Part shown: positions 50,095 to 60,600 of the stretch, one piece after another | Layout of the letters: each line of letters starts with the position of its first letter | Position numbering within the stretch: the first letter of the stretch is position 1 | NCBI RefSeq assembly: GCF_021513135.1 | Contig: NZ_CP090981.1 | Coordinates: 434,001-498,000, forward strand | Length of the DNA: 64,000 nt | Source: Vibrio sp. SS-MA-C1-2 | GTDB lineage: Bacteria; Pseudomonadota; Gammaproteobacteria; Enterobacterales; Vibrionaceae | Reading direction: 5' to 3' | Made by a program: the position numbers and the translations under genes | Notes under the pieces: generated by a model | The model's database searches: none | Told to the model about the DNA's origin: nothing | The model's input: the letters and a program-made list of their open reading frames with translations, nothing else

Positions 50095-51972
50095 ATGCTG
50101 AATCACTGGAGTGATAAAGATGCGACACTCTTTGCGATAAGGGTTTCGAGTAGTGTTATTCTAACTTGGCTAATCTGCCTTCAATTAAGTACTACTGCAA
50201 CCAGTGCTGCGATGATCTCCATCATTATTATTTTGGTGTCTGGTAGTAATGGAGCCGGTTTAATTAAAGCCTTTGCACGAGCAATTGGGACGGTGTTAGG
50301 TTGCGCTTTTGTACTGTTTGTTGCTTCGTTCTCATTAATTGATAGCTGGCTATTTAATATTTATCTGATTATATGGATAGTACTCTGTATAGGTTTAGCC
50401 GGTTCTTTCCCTAATAGTTCAACTGGATATATGTTTGGTATGGCGGGAATGACCGCTTCGATTGTTGGCTTTCCACTCTCATTTTCACCTGAAATCGTCT
50501 CCGCTTTTAATAGTGTTCAAGCTCGATGCTTTGGTATTCTTATTGCGATTGCCATTTCAGTGATAACGACAACTATTTTACCTTATCAAGACGATATTAA
50601 GCGCTTAATTCCGATAAAAAGAGCAACATTAAAATTTATCTCGTTAATCTTTTCAAATAATAATCATCAAGAATCTCAACGAGGACTATCGCAATATTTA
50701 GCCTTATTAGGTCGAAATAAACAGTTACCCATTGATAGCTTAGTCGGGAGCAAAGCCTCTTTAGAACAGATCAAATCACAACGTGACTCCCTCTTCTATT
50801 GCGTCTCTATTGTTATCGCCTCTTTTAAAATCAACCGAATGCTAAAAGAGCTTGAAACACCAACAACACGCGAGCAACTAATTTCAGTTATTGATAAAAT
50901 TCAAAAGCAGGGTGAACAAAATAAAGAGGGATTAATTCGCCAGATTTCACTGCCCAATAATCCGATGCAAGCCAAAATATTACAACACTCACTCTCTATT
51001 TTAGTTGATAATTTGATCTGGTTAAATTCGAATAAAATCGAGATCACTTCAACCACGTTTACTATGCAGATCACCCAATTCTTTAACCATAATGATTTCA
51101 AGACTCTATTTAGAAATATGCTGAGAGCCTCATTATTATTGTTGACTATCTCCTATTTTTGGATTGAAAGCCAATGGAGCAGTGGTATGAATGCAATGTT
51201 AATCACAGGGATTATGTGTTCAATGAATGCAACAAGCCCGAATGCTGATATTGGTAACATTGTCGCACTAAAATCCCAATTAATTACCATTGTTATCAGC
51301 TTTACCATTACGTTTGGTATTATGCCAATCGCACCGCCACAAATCTTTTTTACTGTTATGTTTCTTTATCTATTGGTGGTCAGTTATGAGTTCATAGCTT
51401 GTCGTACAGCCAATAAGCTAATTTGGATGTTTATGTTGATCTATTGGTCGAGTTACGTTCCATTGACCAATGTCCCCTCTTTTGACTTCAATAGTTACAT
51501 CAATAATGCGACAGCCAATATTTTTGCCATTACTTTAATTATTGTCTTTTATAAGTTGGTTCCACAGCGTCAAGACAGTGACATTATTCTCGATACATTA
51601 CGCCGATCTTTAAAGAAAATTAAAAAGAATAATTACTTCTACCCTGAAAATTACGTTAAATCAGATTTTATTCTTTCTGCTTACCCGGTATTAATGAGTC
51701 AAAGCCACACCAAGCCTTATTTGAATCGAATCTTATCTTTGAATGCCTGTTTAAGGTTGAATGAGTTATCATTACTTGATGATTCAGAAAGAGTGATTAT
51801 TCAAAATCTTGCCGATTCATTAATTCATGGTGGATTGGTTGAAAAGCCGCTGTACCAATTACAACAGATCGCCAGAAAAAACATGGATAATTATCAAGAT
51901 AGTGACAACTATGAGGCCTATAGTCTCTGGTGGCAATTAAGTTCGGCATTGTCTCAACTTAATAAATATTGA
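50095..51972 (+). CDS. aaeB: FUSC-family inner-membrane efflux protein (AaeB-like)
   Basis: 625 residues from ATG 50095, which starts 4 bases after the aaeA stop. Two sets of about five or six hydrophobic helices (residues about 20-170 and 350-490) are separated by a cytoplasmic region, the layout of the fusaric-acid resistance (FUSC) family. LRASLLLLTISYFWIESQWS and the NMLR region before it resemble AaeB. The frame is open to 50014, overlapping aaeA, but the later ATG fits better. No aaeR-type regulator is adjacent, which differs from E. coli. Confidence 0.88.
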   Translation: MLNHWSDKDATLFAIRVSSSVILTWLICLQLSTTATSAAMISIIIILVSGSNGAGLIKAFARAIGTVLGCAFVLFVASFSLIDSWLFNIYLIIWIVLCIGLAGSFPNSSTGYMFGMAGMTASIVGFPLSFSPEIVSAFNSVQARCFGILIAIAISVITTTILPYQDDIKRLIPIKRATLKFISLIFSNNNHQESQRGLSQYLALLGRNKQLPIDSLVGSKASLEQIKSQRDSLFYCVSIVIASFKINRMLKELETPTTREQLISVIDKIQKQGEQNKEGLIRQISLPNNPMQAKILQHSLSILVDNLIWLNSNKIEITSTTFTMQITQFFNHNDFKTLFRNMLRASLLLLTISYFWIESQWSSGMNAMLITGIMCSMNATSPNADIGNIVALKSQLITIVISFTITFGIMPIAPPQIFFTVMFLYLLVVSYEFIACRTANKLIWMFMLIYWSSYVPLTNVPSFDFNSYINNATANIFAITLIIVFYKLVPQRQDSDIILDTLRRSLKKIKKNNYFYPENYVKSDFILSAYPVLMSQSHTKPYLNRILSLNACLRLNELSLLDDSERVIIQNLADSLIHGGLVEKPLYQLQQIARKNMDNYQDSDNYEAYSLWWQLSSALSQLNKY

Positions 51973-52126
51973 AGTAAATACTCAATATCAATCCGTTTTT
52001 ATTACTTTGAGTTATTTCTTTTCTGGAAGTTCTGAACAATAATTAACTGATGTTGGTCAGTTGTCAGTTTAAATTATGGTCGGTTCGTGATAATCTTCGC
52101 GCCCTTCTGGCAAAATCACTCAATGA

Positions 52127-52762
<636 letters not shown>

Positions 52763-52814
52763 CCTTTATATACTGTACAATTTCTAGTTTAAACCATCAT
52801 CATTGGAGTTTTTC

Positions 52815-53090
52815 ATGGCACGCGTAACAGTTCAAGATGCAGTAGAGAAAGTTGGCAACCGTTTCGACTTAGTTTTAGTAGCCGCTCGTCGCGCTCGTCA
52901 AATGCAAACTGGTGGTAAAGATCCTCTAGTTCCAGCAGAAAACGATAAGCCGACTGTAATTGCTCTTCGTGAAATTGAAGAGAACCTAATTACTCAAGAT
53001 ATCCTAGATGCTCGTGAGCGTCAGGATCAACAAGAACAAGATGCCGCAGAGCTTGCTGCTGTTAGCGCAATCACTGGTGGTAATAGTTAA
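52815..53090 (+). CDS. rpoZ: RNA polymerase omega subunit
   Basis: 91 residues from ATG 52815: [20 protein letters not shown], then [20 protein letters not shown] and [17 protein letters not shown]. Omega assists beta-prime folding and forms one ppGpp site in the enzyme. spoT follows after 27 bases. A GGAG ribosome binding site precedes the start. Confidence 0.98.
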   Translation: MARVTVQDAVEKVGNRFDLVLVAARRARQMQTGGKDPLVPAENDKPTVIALREIEENLITQDILDARERQDQQEQDAAELAAVSAITGGNS

Positions 53091-53117
53091 TTCTAGAAGA
53101 TAGGATTGAAGTCACCC

Positions 53118-55220
53118 TTGTATTTATTTGATAGTTTAAAAGAGATCGCATCAACTTACCTTTCAGAGAGTCAAATTGAGTCTCTGAAAGATGCTTATAT
53201 TGTTGCGCGAGATGCACACCAAGGCCAAACCCGATCAACTGGTGAACCCTATATCATTCACCCTGTTGCCGTTGCACGGATCCTTGCAGAGATGCGTCTC
53301 GATAATGAGACATTAATGGCAGCGTTACTACACGATGTTATTGAAGATACAGAAGTCTCAAAAGAGGAGCTAGCTGACCGCTTTGGACAACCCGTTGCAG
53401 AGCTGGTTGATGGCGTCTCAAAACTAGATAAAATCAAGTTTCGTGACAAAAAAGAGGCACAAGCGGAAAACTTCCGTAAGATGATTATGGCGATGGTGCA
53501 AGACATCCGCGTCATTCTTATCAAGCTTGCCGACAGAACTCACAATATGAGGACGCTGGGTGCACTTCGCCCTGATAAGCGTCGTCGTATTGCTAAAGAG
53601 ACGCTGGAGATCTTTTCTCCCCTTGCCCACCGTCTTGGCATCCATAACATCAAAGTAGAGCTTGAAGAGCTTGGCTTTGAAGCCCTCTACCCCATGCGTT
53701 ACCGTATTTTACGAGAAGTGGTCAATACTGCTCGTGGTAATCGTAAAGAGATGATCCAAAAAATTCACTCCGAGATTGAAGGTCGTTTAGAAGACTCTTC
53801 GATTAATGGGCGTGTTGTCGGTCGAGAAAAGAACCTATTTTCCATCTATAACAAGATGAAAAATAAAGGGCAGCGATTCCACTCGATTATGGATATCTAT
53901 GCGTTTCGAATTATTGTCGATAACCTAGATACCTGCTACCGAATTCTTGGTCAAATGCATAGCCTTTATAAGCCCCGCCCGGGTCGCTTTAAAGACTATG
54001 TTGCCGTACCCAAAGCCAATGGCTACCAATCTCTTCATACCTCAATGATCGGCCCTCACGGTGTTCCTGTTGAAGTGCAAATTCGTACCGATGACATGGA
54101 TCAGATGGCGGATAAAGGGGTTGCCGCTCATTGGGCTTATAAACAAGATTCTGATAACTCTGAAACCACCGCACAAGTAAAAGCACAGCGTTGGATGCAG
54201 AGTATCATTGAGTTACAACAGAGTGCCGGCAGCTCATTTGAATTTATCGAAAATGTTAAGTCAGATCTGTTCCCGAATGAGATTTTTGTCTTTACACCTG
54301 AAGGTAGAATTATCGAGCTACCTGTTGGGGCAACGGCCGTCGACTTTGCTTATGCCGTACATACTGACGTCGGTCATTCTTGTGTTGGCTCTCGCGTCAA
54401 TCGTCAACCTTACCCACTCAGTAAGCAGTTGAAGAATGGTCAAACCGTCGAGATTATCACTTCAAAAGGGGCTCGCCCGAATGCGGCATGGCTCAATTAT
54501 GTAGTGACATCAAGAGCGCGAGCAAAAATCCGCCAGCTCCTGAAAACCGTTAGCCTACAAGAGACGATTACTCTTGGTCGCCGCCTGCTACGTCATGCAT
54601 TAGGTGAAACCAAGCTTGATGAGATCCCACAAAAGAAAGTCGATGAAGTCTTAACTGAGTTTAAATTAGCCCATGTTGATGATCTTCTCTCTAAGATTGG
54701 CTCCGGCGAAAGAATGAGTATTGTGGTAGCACGTCGTCTATTAGATAGCTACGACAGCGAACTCAATGCCAATGATGATAAGCTCCCGATTCGTGGTGCA
54801 GATGGAATTCAGCTCACATTTGCTAACTGCTGTCATCCAATCCCTGGTGATCCCGTTGTCGCTCATATTAGCCCGGGTAAAGGGTTAGTGGTTCACTATG
54901 AAGGTTGTGCGAACATTCGTGGCCACCAGCGTGAGCCCGATAAATATATGGCGGTTGAATGGTCGAATGCACCAGAGCAAGAGTTTGTTTCTGAGCTAAA
55001 AATCGACATGATCAACCACCAAGGTGTATTGGCTGATTTAACTAATGTGATTGCTAAAACGGGTTCCAATATCCAAGGTTTATCAACTGAAGAGAAAGAT
55101 GGACGCCTGTATCAAATTACGGTGCTACTAACCGCTAAAGATCGTGTGCATCTTGCGAAAATTATTCGTCGAATTAGAGTCCTCTCGAATGTGGTTCGAG
55201 TCGGCAGACAGATAAATTAA
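53118..55220 (+). CDS. spoT: Bifunctional (p)ppGpp synthetase/hydrolase SpoT
   Basis: 700 residues from TTG 53118 (LYLFDSLKEIASTYLSESQI). A frame from TTG 53106 adds four residues, but AGGA lies directly against it. The HD hydrolase motif LLHDVIEDTEVS is near residue 75, the synthetase domain (RFHSIMDIYAFRIIV, GRFKDYVAVPKANGYQSLHT) at about 250-330, then TGS and ACT domains. The protein keeps hydrolase residues, as expected for the main ppGpp hydrolase in gammaproteobacteria. It is in an operon with rpoZ. Confidence 0.96.
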   Translation: MYLFDSLKEIASTYLSESQIESLKDAYIVARDAHQGQTRSTGEPYIIHPVAVARILAEMRLDNETLMAALLHDVIEDTEVSKEELADRFGQPVAELVDGVSKLDKIKFRDKKEAQAENFRKMIMAMVQDIRVILIKLADRTHNMRTLGALRPDKRRRIAKETLEIFSPLAHRLGIHNIKVELEELGFEALYPMRYRILREVVNTARGNRKEMIQKIHSEIEGRLEDSSINGRVVGREKNLFSIYNKMKNKGQRFHSIMDIYAFRIIVDNLDTCYRILGQMHSLYKPRPGRFKDYVAVPKANGYQSLHTSMIGPHGVPVEVQIRTDDMDQMADKGVAAHWAYKQDSDNSETTAQVKAQRWMQSIIELQQSAGSSFEFIENVKSDLFPNEIFVFTPEGRIIELPVGATAVDFAYAVHTDVGHSCVGSRVNRQPYPLSKQLKNGQTVEIITSKGARPNAAWLNYVVTSRARAKIRQLLKTVSLQETITLGRRLLRHALGETKLDEIPQKKVDEVLTEFKLAHVDDLLSKIGSGERMSIVVARRLLDSYDSELNANDDKLPIRGADGIQLTFANCCHPIPGDPVVAHISPGKGLVVHYEGCANIRGHQREPDKYMAVEWSNAPEQEFVSELKIDMINHQGVLADLTNVIAKTGSNIQGLSTEEKDGRLYQITVLLTAKDRVHLAKIIRRIRVLSNVVRVGRQIN

Positions 55221-55267
55221 GCCTCTCGTCAGTCAGCTTCAATAGCTAACGATAAAAACTGATTAAT

Positions 55268-55292
55268 AAGCGCCTTTTTTGGGCGCTTTTAA
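55268..55292 (+). terminator. Terminator after spoT
   Basis: The stem AAGCGCC / GGCGCTT with a 7-base T-rich loop and T4 lies 48 bases after spoT and before trmH. Confidence 0.75.
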
Positions 55293-55313
55293 CGTTATTA
55301 AAGAAGAACAATT

Positions 55314-56012
55314 ATGACTCCTGACCGTTTCGAACGCATCCAAGACGTTCTTACCTCACGCCAACCTGATCTTACTGTTTGTATGGAAGAGGTTCACAAA
55401 CCCAATAATATTTCTGCCATTATTCGTACTGCTGATGCTGTCGGTGTTCATCGTGTTCATGCGGTTTGGCCTAAAGGCAGTAAAATGCGAACATTAGGGC
55501 ATACTTCTGCAGGTGCAAGAAACTGGGTCGATGTTAAAACCCATAACGACACAGCGAGTGCTTTTCGTGAACTAAAAAAACAGAATATGCAGATTTTAGT
55601 CACCAACTTGTCAGAGAAAGCCGTTGATTTTCGAGAGATTGATTACACCAAACCAACCGCCATCGTATTAGGGCAAGAGAAGTTCGGCATCAGCGAAGAA
55701 GCGCTAGCATTAGCCGATCATGATATTGTGATCCCAATGGTCGGGATGGTGCAGTCTCTAAATGTCTCTGTCGCTAGTGCATTAGTTTTATATGAAGCAC
55801 AGCGTCAACGCCAGAATGTAGGCATGTATCAGAGAGAGACAACGGCAATTCCAACTGAAGAGGTAAATCGTCTTTTATTCGAGCGAGGTCACCCTGTTTT
55901 AGCTAGAGTTGCAAAACGTAAAGGGCTACCATGTCCTGAGTTTGATAATCAAGGTCAAATAGTGGCTGATGATCAGTGGTGGCAACAGATGCAATCCGCT
56001 AATATCAAGTAA
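55314..56012 (+). CDS. trmH: tRNA (guanosine-18-2'-O)-methyltransferase
   Basis: SPOUT-fold methyltransferase of 232 residues that makes Gm18 in the D-loop of tRNAs. The motifs VHKPNNISAIIRTADAVGVH, PTAIVLGQEKFGISEEALAL and IPMVGMVQSLNVSVASALVL form the SAM knot. A C-terminal extension binds tRNA. It follows spoT as in E. coli. recG begins 31 bases after the stop. Confidence 0.97.
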   Translation: MTPDRFERIQDVLTSRQPDLTVCMEEVHKPNNISAIIRTADAVGVHRVHAVWPKGSKMRTLGHTSAGARNWVDVKTHNDTASAFRELKKQNMQILVTNLSEKAVDFREIDYTKPTAIVLGQEKFGISEEALALADHDIVIPMVGMVQSLNVSVASALVLYEAQRQRQNVGMYQRETTAIPTEEVNRLLFERGHPVLARVAKRKGLPCPEFDNQGQIVADDQWWQQMQSANIK

Positions 56013-56043
56013 AAGAGCGAACAAGCCAAGGAGTAACTTCATA

Positions 56044-58152
56044 ATGAGTGGACAATTATTAGATGCACTCCCTCTCACCTCATTAGCTGGCGTGGGTGGG
56101 AAAACCGCAGAAAAAATGGCAAAAATTGGACTCAGTAGTATCCAAGACCTGCTATTTCACCTGCCCATTCGTTATGAGGACCGCTCAACAGTTCATCCAA
56201 TGAATGAGCTTATTCCGGGGCAATATGCGACCATTGAAGGTGAAATACTCAGTAATAATACCATCTTTGGTAAACGTCAGATGTTGACAGTCAAAGTGAG
56301 TGACGGCCTGAATGCGGTCACTTTGCGCTTTTTCCACTTTAATGCCGCGATGAAAAATAGCCTTGCAGAAGGTAAGTACATCAAAGCTTATGGGGAAGTA
56401 AAAAGGGGAAAAGTCGGATTAGAGATCATGCATCCTGACTACAAAATCACAACTCAACCCTCAAATGATCAGACGGGAATCGATCCTGATAGCACCTTAA
56501 CCCCAGTCTACCCGACCACCGAAGGATTAAAGCAGTTAACACTCCGTAATTTAACCGATCAAGCATTAGAGTTATTAGAAAAAACCTCGGTTAGTGAACT
56601 GCTTCCCGATGAGCTCTATGATCAACAACTCTCACTCACCCAAGCATTGAAAATCCTACATCGTCCACCTTCGGATGTCTCAACAGAAGATCTAGAACAA
56701 GGTAAACACCCTGCTCAGCGCCGTTTAATTATGGAAGAGTTGTTGGCACAAAATTTATCGATGCTGGCCTTAAGAAGCCAAAATCAACAACAAAATGCTC
56801 AACCATTAAAAACCAATATCGCTTTGGAGCAGCAATCATATACTCAGCGACTATTAAACTCACTCCCTTTTACGCCAACCAATGCGCAACAACGCGTTGT
56901 TCAAGAAATAGAGTCAGATCTTGCCAAAAGTTCACCCATGATGCGACTCGTTCAAGGCGATGTGGGATCAGGGAAAACCTTAGTTGCCGCGTTAGCCGCA
57001 TTAACTGCGATAGAAAACGGTTTTCAAGTGGCGCTAATGGCACCCACGGAACTGTTAGCTGAACAACATGCCAATAACTTTACCCAATGGTGTACGCCAT
57101 TAGGTATTAACGTTGGCTGGTTAGCAGGAAAACTCAAAGGCAAAGTCAGAGAACAAACATTAAGTGCCATTGCTAGTGGCGAAGCGCAGATGGTGGTAGG
57201 AACTCACGCCCTTTTTCAAGAGCAAGTTGAATTCCATAATCTCGCGTTAGTGATTATTGATGAACAGCATCGTTTTGGTGTCGATCAACGGTTAGGTCTG
57301 CGTGAAAAAGGAATCAAACAAGGTTATTTTCCACATCAGCTCATTATGACTGCGACGCCGATCCCACGAACACTCGCAATGACCGCTTATGCAGACTTAG
57401 AAACCTCTATCATAGATGAATTACCACCAGGTAGAACGCCGGTCACCACCGTTGCCCTTCCTGATACACGACGAGCAGATATTATTAATCGCGTCCGTCA
57501 CGCCTGTTTAGAAGAGCATCGTCAAGCCTATTGGGTCTGTACTCTGATCGATGAATCTGAAGTTTTAGAAGCACAAGCGGCTGAAGAAACGGCAACCGAA
57601 TTGATGGCTTCACTACCCGATCTTAAAATTGCGCTAGTTCATGGTCGAATGAAGCCAGCAGAAAAACAGGCGGTAATGGCAAAGTTTAAACAAGGTGAGA
57701 CCGATCTGCTTGTCGCAACAACCGTCATTGAAGTCGGCGTTGATGTCCCAAATGCTAGCTTAATGATCATTGAAAACCCAGAGCGTCTAGGCTTAGCCCA
57801 ACTTCACCAGTTAAGAGGCCGTGTTGGTCGTGGATCCGTCGCCAGTCACTGTGTACTGCTTTACCATGCCCCGTTATCAAAAACGGCGCAAAAGCGTTTA
57901 GGTGTCTTAAGAGAGAGTAATGATGGCTTTGTGATTGCACAGCGTGATTTAGAAATCAGAGGTCCCGGTGAAGTACTAGGAACGAAGCAAACCGGTATTG
58001 CCGAGTTTAAAATAGCTGACCTTATTCGTGACCAGCACCTAATTCCAGAGATACAGCGTTTAGCGCACTATTTACATGAGAGCTACCCAACCAACGCGAA
58101 GGCAATTATCCATCGCTGGTTAGGACAACGAGATGTCTATTCTAACGCTTAG
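56044..58152 (+). CDS. recG: ATP-dependent DNA helicase RecG
   Basis: 702 residues from ATG 56044 (MSGQLLDALPLTSLAGVGGK), after AAGGAG. The wedge domain covers about 1-170; helicase motif I is VQGDVGSGKTLVAALAALTA near residue 305, motif II IIDEQHRFGVDQR, motif VI GRVGRGSVASHCVLLYH. RecG remodels stalled forks and Holliday junctions. It is in an operon with trmH. The frame is open further upstream but overlaps trmH, so I reject that start. Confidence 0.97.
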   Translation: MSGQLLDALPLTSLAGVGGKTAEKMAKIGLSSIQDLLFHLPIRYEDRSTVHPMNELIPGQYATIEGEILSNNTIFGKRQMLTVKVSDGLNAVTLRFFHFNAAMKNSLAEGKYIKAYGEVKRGKVGLEIMHPDYKITTQPSNDQTGIDPDSTLTPVYPTTEGLKQLTLRNLTDQALELLEKTSVSELLPDELYDQQLSLTQALKILHRPPSDVSTEDLEQGKHPAQRRLIMEELLAQNLSMLALRSQNQQQNAQPLKTNIALEQQSYTQRLLNSLPFTPTNAQQRVVQEIESDLAKSSPMMRLVQGDVGSGKTLVAALAALTAIENGFQVALMAPTELLAEQHANNFTQWCTPLGINVGWLAGKLKGKVREQTLSAIASGEAQMVVGTHALFQEQVEFHNLALVIIDEQHRFGVDQRLGLREKGIKQGYFPHQLIMTATPIPRTLAMTAYADLETSIIDELPPGRTPVTTVALPDTRRADIINRVRHACLEEHRQAYWVCTLIDESEVLEAQAAEETATELMASLPDLKIALVHGRMKPAEKQAVMAKFKQGETDLLVATTVIEVGVDVPNASLMIIENPERLGLAQLHQLRGRVGRGSVASHCVLLYHAPLSKTAQKRLGVLRESNDGFVIAQRDLEIRGPGEVLGTKQTGIAEFKIADLIRDQHLIPEIQRLAHYLHESYPTNAKAIIHRWLGQRDVYSNA

Positions 58153-58168
58153 TATTGATATAATAAAA

Positions 58169-58198
58169 AAGTGAGCCAGTTTCCTGACTCACTTTTAC
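58169..58198. terminator. Terminator between recG and envZ
   Basis: The stem AAGTGAGCCAG / CTGACTCACTT encloses a short loop, after A6 and before TTTACTC. It lies between convergent genes. Confidence 0.75.
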
Positions 58199-58224
58199 TC
58201 TTTTACTCTTTTATTCTTTTATTC
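58193..58224. repeat. 8-bp tandem repeat, four units
   Basis: TTTTACTC twice, then TTTTATTC twice, starting in the recG terminator tail. It is short and has no coding role. Confidence 0.8.
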
Positions 58225-58262
58225 TTTTAAATATTCAGAGCAGATCAGATCAAAACGAACAA

Positions 58263-59642
58263 TTAACCTACATTGGGTTTACTCTTCACTTTATATGATT
58301 TTTGCACTGCAATAGAAAAGTTCACCTGCACTCGTAAACCGCCTGCACTACGATTGGTTATTAGCACTTCACCGCTGTGCTGATCGATGATTTTGCGTAA
58401 AATTGCCAAACCTAAACCACTGCCATTTGAGCTACCTCGGGCACTGTCTCCACGAGTAAAGGGTTGAAATAAATGCTCTAAGTTTTCTTCAGCAATACCC
58501 GGTCCATTATCTTCCACCATAAACCAAGCATGCTGTTGGTCTACCGTCGTTCCTGAACTAATTTTGATCCAACCGTTGCCGTAACGCGCAGCATTGACAA
58601 CAATATTTGAGATCGCTCGCTTAATGGCAACTGGATTACCCACCACTGGCGAAGGGATATCGCCAAAATCTGTTTCTATCTCTCGCTCAACACTATTTTC
58701 AGAATTTGCGACATCATCGAGTAAAAGATTGAGATCAACATCCTCAACATCTTGTTCTTGAGAGGATCGGAGATAGTTAATAAATTGACTAATAATCTCA
58801 TTGCTCTCTTCAATATCTTTATTAATGCTCTCGGCTAAATAGCTATCTTCTGGTGACATCATTTCCGTCGCCAGTCGAATACGAGTCAGAGGTGTGCGTA
58901 AGTCATGACTAATCCCTGCCAATAATAGTGCACGATCCTCTTCATGCTTTTGAATGCTTTCAATCATCTGATTGAACGAGTACGTTACCGCTTGAATTTC
59001 AGACGCCCCCTTAACAGGAAGTTGTGCTGGAATTTTTCGCTTACCCACCTCTATTGCTGCCTTTTCTAACTCAACTAATGGCCTGTTTTGACGGCGAATA
59101 AACATCCACCCCCCAACAACAATAAAGAAAGTTATCAGCAAGCTATAAAGAAAGAATGGCGTAAAATCATCAGGCTGCAACTCAGATAACGGTATTCTGA
59201 TCCAGTAATTAGGTAAAGATTGAGTCTGAATCCATAGGATATAACTTTTTTGACTCGACGCGAGACGTACTTCCGTATTGATCCCAACTTGACGACTCAT
59301 CTCTTCACTTAAGTAATCAATCTCTCTCGCATGGTTAAACTCCCGAGAATCCATCACCTCATTTTGACTGTGAAGAGTTACCCCTAGCTCATCAAGTAGC
59401 TTTCTTCTATCAACCTCAAGCTGACTATGATTGGTTAAACTCAAGCTACTTTGATTGGGCTCTTCCAACATCAATTTCACCTCATAAGAGAGGATATGAT
59501 TAAACTGTTTGAGACTAGGAAGAATCGCGTAATTAAAAATAGCAAGATAAGTCAAAACCTGACTGACAACCAATAATACAATCAGTAGTAAAAAGGTGTG
59601 GGCAAAGGTGGTTCTTGGACGCATTTTTAGTCCGGTAGGCAT
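58263..59642 (-). CDS. envZ: Osmosensor histidine kinase EnvZ
   Basis: 459-residue inner-membrane kinase: first membrane helix near residue 13-35, periplasmic loop, second helix ([15 protein letters not shown]), HAMP linker, then the H box [20 protein letters not shown] (phospho-His near residue 243) and N, G1 and G2 boxes ([43 protein letters not shown]). It phosphorylates OmpR in response to osmolarity and other signals. Its start, ATG 59640-59642, follows AGGAT. Unlike in E. coli it does not overlap ompR: 238 bases with a repeat insertion lie between. Confidence 0.95.
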   Translation of the reverse strand: MPTGLKMRPRTTFAHTFLLLIVLLVVSQVLTYLAIFNYAILPSLKQFNHILSYEVKLMLEEPNQSSLSLTNHSQLEVDRRKLLDELGVTLHSQNEVMDSREFNHAREIDYLSEEMSRQVGINTEVRLASSQKSYILWIQTQSLPNYWIRIPLSELQPDDFTPFFLYSLLITFFIVVGGWMFIRRQNRPLVELEKAAIEVGKRKIPAQLPVKGASEIQAVTYSFNQMIESIQKHEEDRALLLAGISHDLRTPLTRIRLATEMMSPEDSYLAESINKDIEESNEIISQFINYLRSSQEQDVEDVDLNLLLDDVANSENSVEREIETDFGDIPSPVVGNPVAIKRAISNIVVNAARYGNGWIKISSGTTVDQQHAWFMVEDNGPGIAEENLEHLFQPFTRGDSARGSSNGSGLGLAILRKIIDQHSGEVLITNRSAGGLRVQVNFSIAVQKSYKVKSKPNVG

Positions 59643-59709
59643 AAGGGTATCCTGCTAGGTTTAAGGTGGAAAGTAGAAGGTAAACTTAATGTTTCTTTTC
59701 CCACATAAT

Positions 59710-59871
59710 AAAAAGCCTACTCATATACCCTTCATACTTGAAGTCGCTAGGTTGTTGGCTGCACTTACTCGCCCCAATCATATAGTACACCTATACTCAT
59801 GGGGTCTCACTCACTTGCCGCCTACTAGCAACTCCAACTACTTTGGGTATATAAAAATCAGTAGGCTTTTT
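59710..59871 (-). terminator. Terminator-like hairpin split by a repeat, between ompR and envZ
   Basis: Twelve-base arms AAAAAGCCTACT (59710-59721) and AGTAGGCTTTTT (59860-59871) are perfectly complementary and enclose the repeat copy at 59723-59852. Without the repeat the sequence would be a typical short terminator hairpin. Confidence 0.6.
59723..59852. repeat. Palindromic intergenic repeat, long form (copy 13)
   Basis: 130 bp: ATATACCCTTCATACTTGAA, TCGCTAGGTTGTTGGC, the core CCCCAATCATATAGTACACC with TATACTCATGGGG, then GCCTACTAGCAACTCCAAC and TTTGGGTATAT. It has terminal inverted repeats plus an inner palindrome. Orientation is opposite to the copy at 45489. Confidence 0.92.
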
Positions 59872-59880
59872 AAAATCAAT

Positions 59881-60600
59881 TTAGACACTTTCACCATCAG
59901 GAACGAAGACATAGCCCAAGCCCCATACGGTTTGAATATAACGAGGGCGACTCGGATCTTCTTCTATCATTCGGCGTAATCTTGAAATCTGAACATCGAT
60001 AGAACGCTCCATTGCAGAATATTCTCTACCACGTGCCATATTCATGAGCTTATCACGAGACATTGGTTCACGAGCATTCGTCACCAATGTTTTCAATACA
60101 GCAAATTCCCCCGAAGTCAGAGGCATTGGCTCATCATTCTTGAACATCTCACGAGTTGCTAAATCAAGACGAAACTCGCCAAAAGTAACAGATTGAGTAT
60201 CAGAGCTTGGCGCTCCCGGCGCTTCAATATTCTGACGACGCAACACAGCACGAATACGGGCTAATAGTTCGCGAGGATTAAAAGGTTTTGGAAGGTAATC
60301 ATCCGCTCCAACCTCTAATCCAACAATACGGTCAACTTCATCGCCCTTTGCTGTTAACATCAGGATCGGTAATTCATTATTCATATGACGTAAACGGCGA
60401 CAAATTGAGAGTCCATCCTCGCCTGGCAACATCAAATCTAACACCATCAAGTGGAAATTCTCACGAGCGAGCAGCCTATCCATCTGTTCTGCATTTGCTA
60501 CTGCTCTCACTTGAAACCCTTGTTCAGTAAGGTAACGTTCTAACAGTGCGCGCAAACGCATATCATCATCGACAACTAGAATTTTATGGCTATCTTGCAT
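59881..60600 (-). CDS. ompR: Response regulator OmpR
   Basis: 239 residues, very close to E. coli OmpR. The receiver domain starts KILVVDDDMRLRALLERYLT, with the phospho-Asp in LMVLDLMLPGEDGLSICRRL near residue 55. The winged-helix DNA-binding domain has PMPLTSGEFAVLKTLVTNAR and SAMERSIDVQISRLRRMIEE. It controls porin and other genes in response to EnvZ. It is the first gene of the ompR-envZ pair, on the minus strand. Confidence 0.98.
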   Translation of the reverse strand: MQDSHKILVVDDDMRLRALLERYLTEQGFQVRAVANAEQMDRLLARENFHLMVLDLMLPGEDGLSICRRLRHMNNELPILMLTAKGDEVDRIVGLEVGADDYLPKPFNPRELLARIRAVLRRQNIEAPGAPSSDTQSVTFGEFRLDLATREMFKNDEPMPLTSGEFAVLKTLVTNAREPMSRDKLMNMARGREYSAMERSIDVQISRLRRMIEEDPSRPRYIQTVWGLGYVFVPDGESV

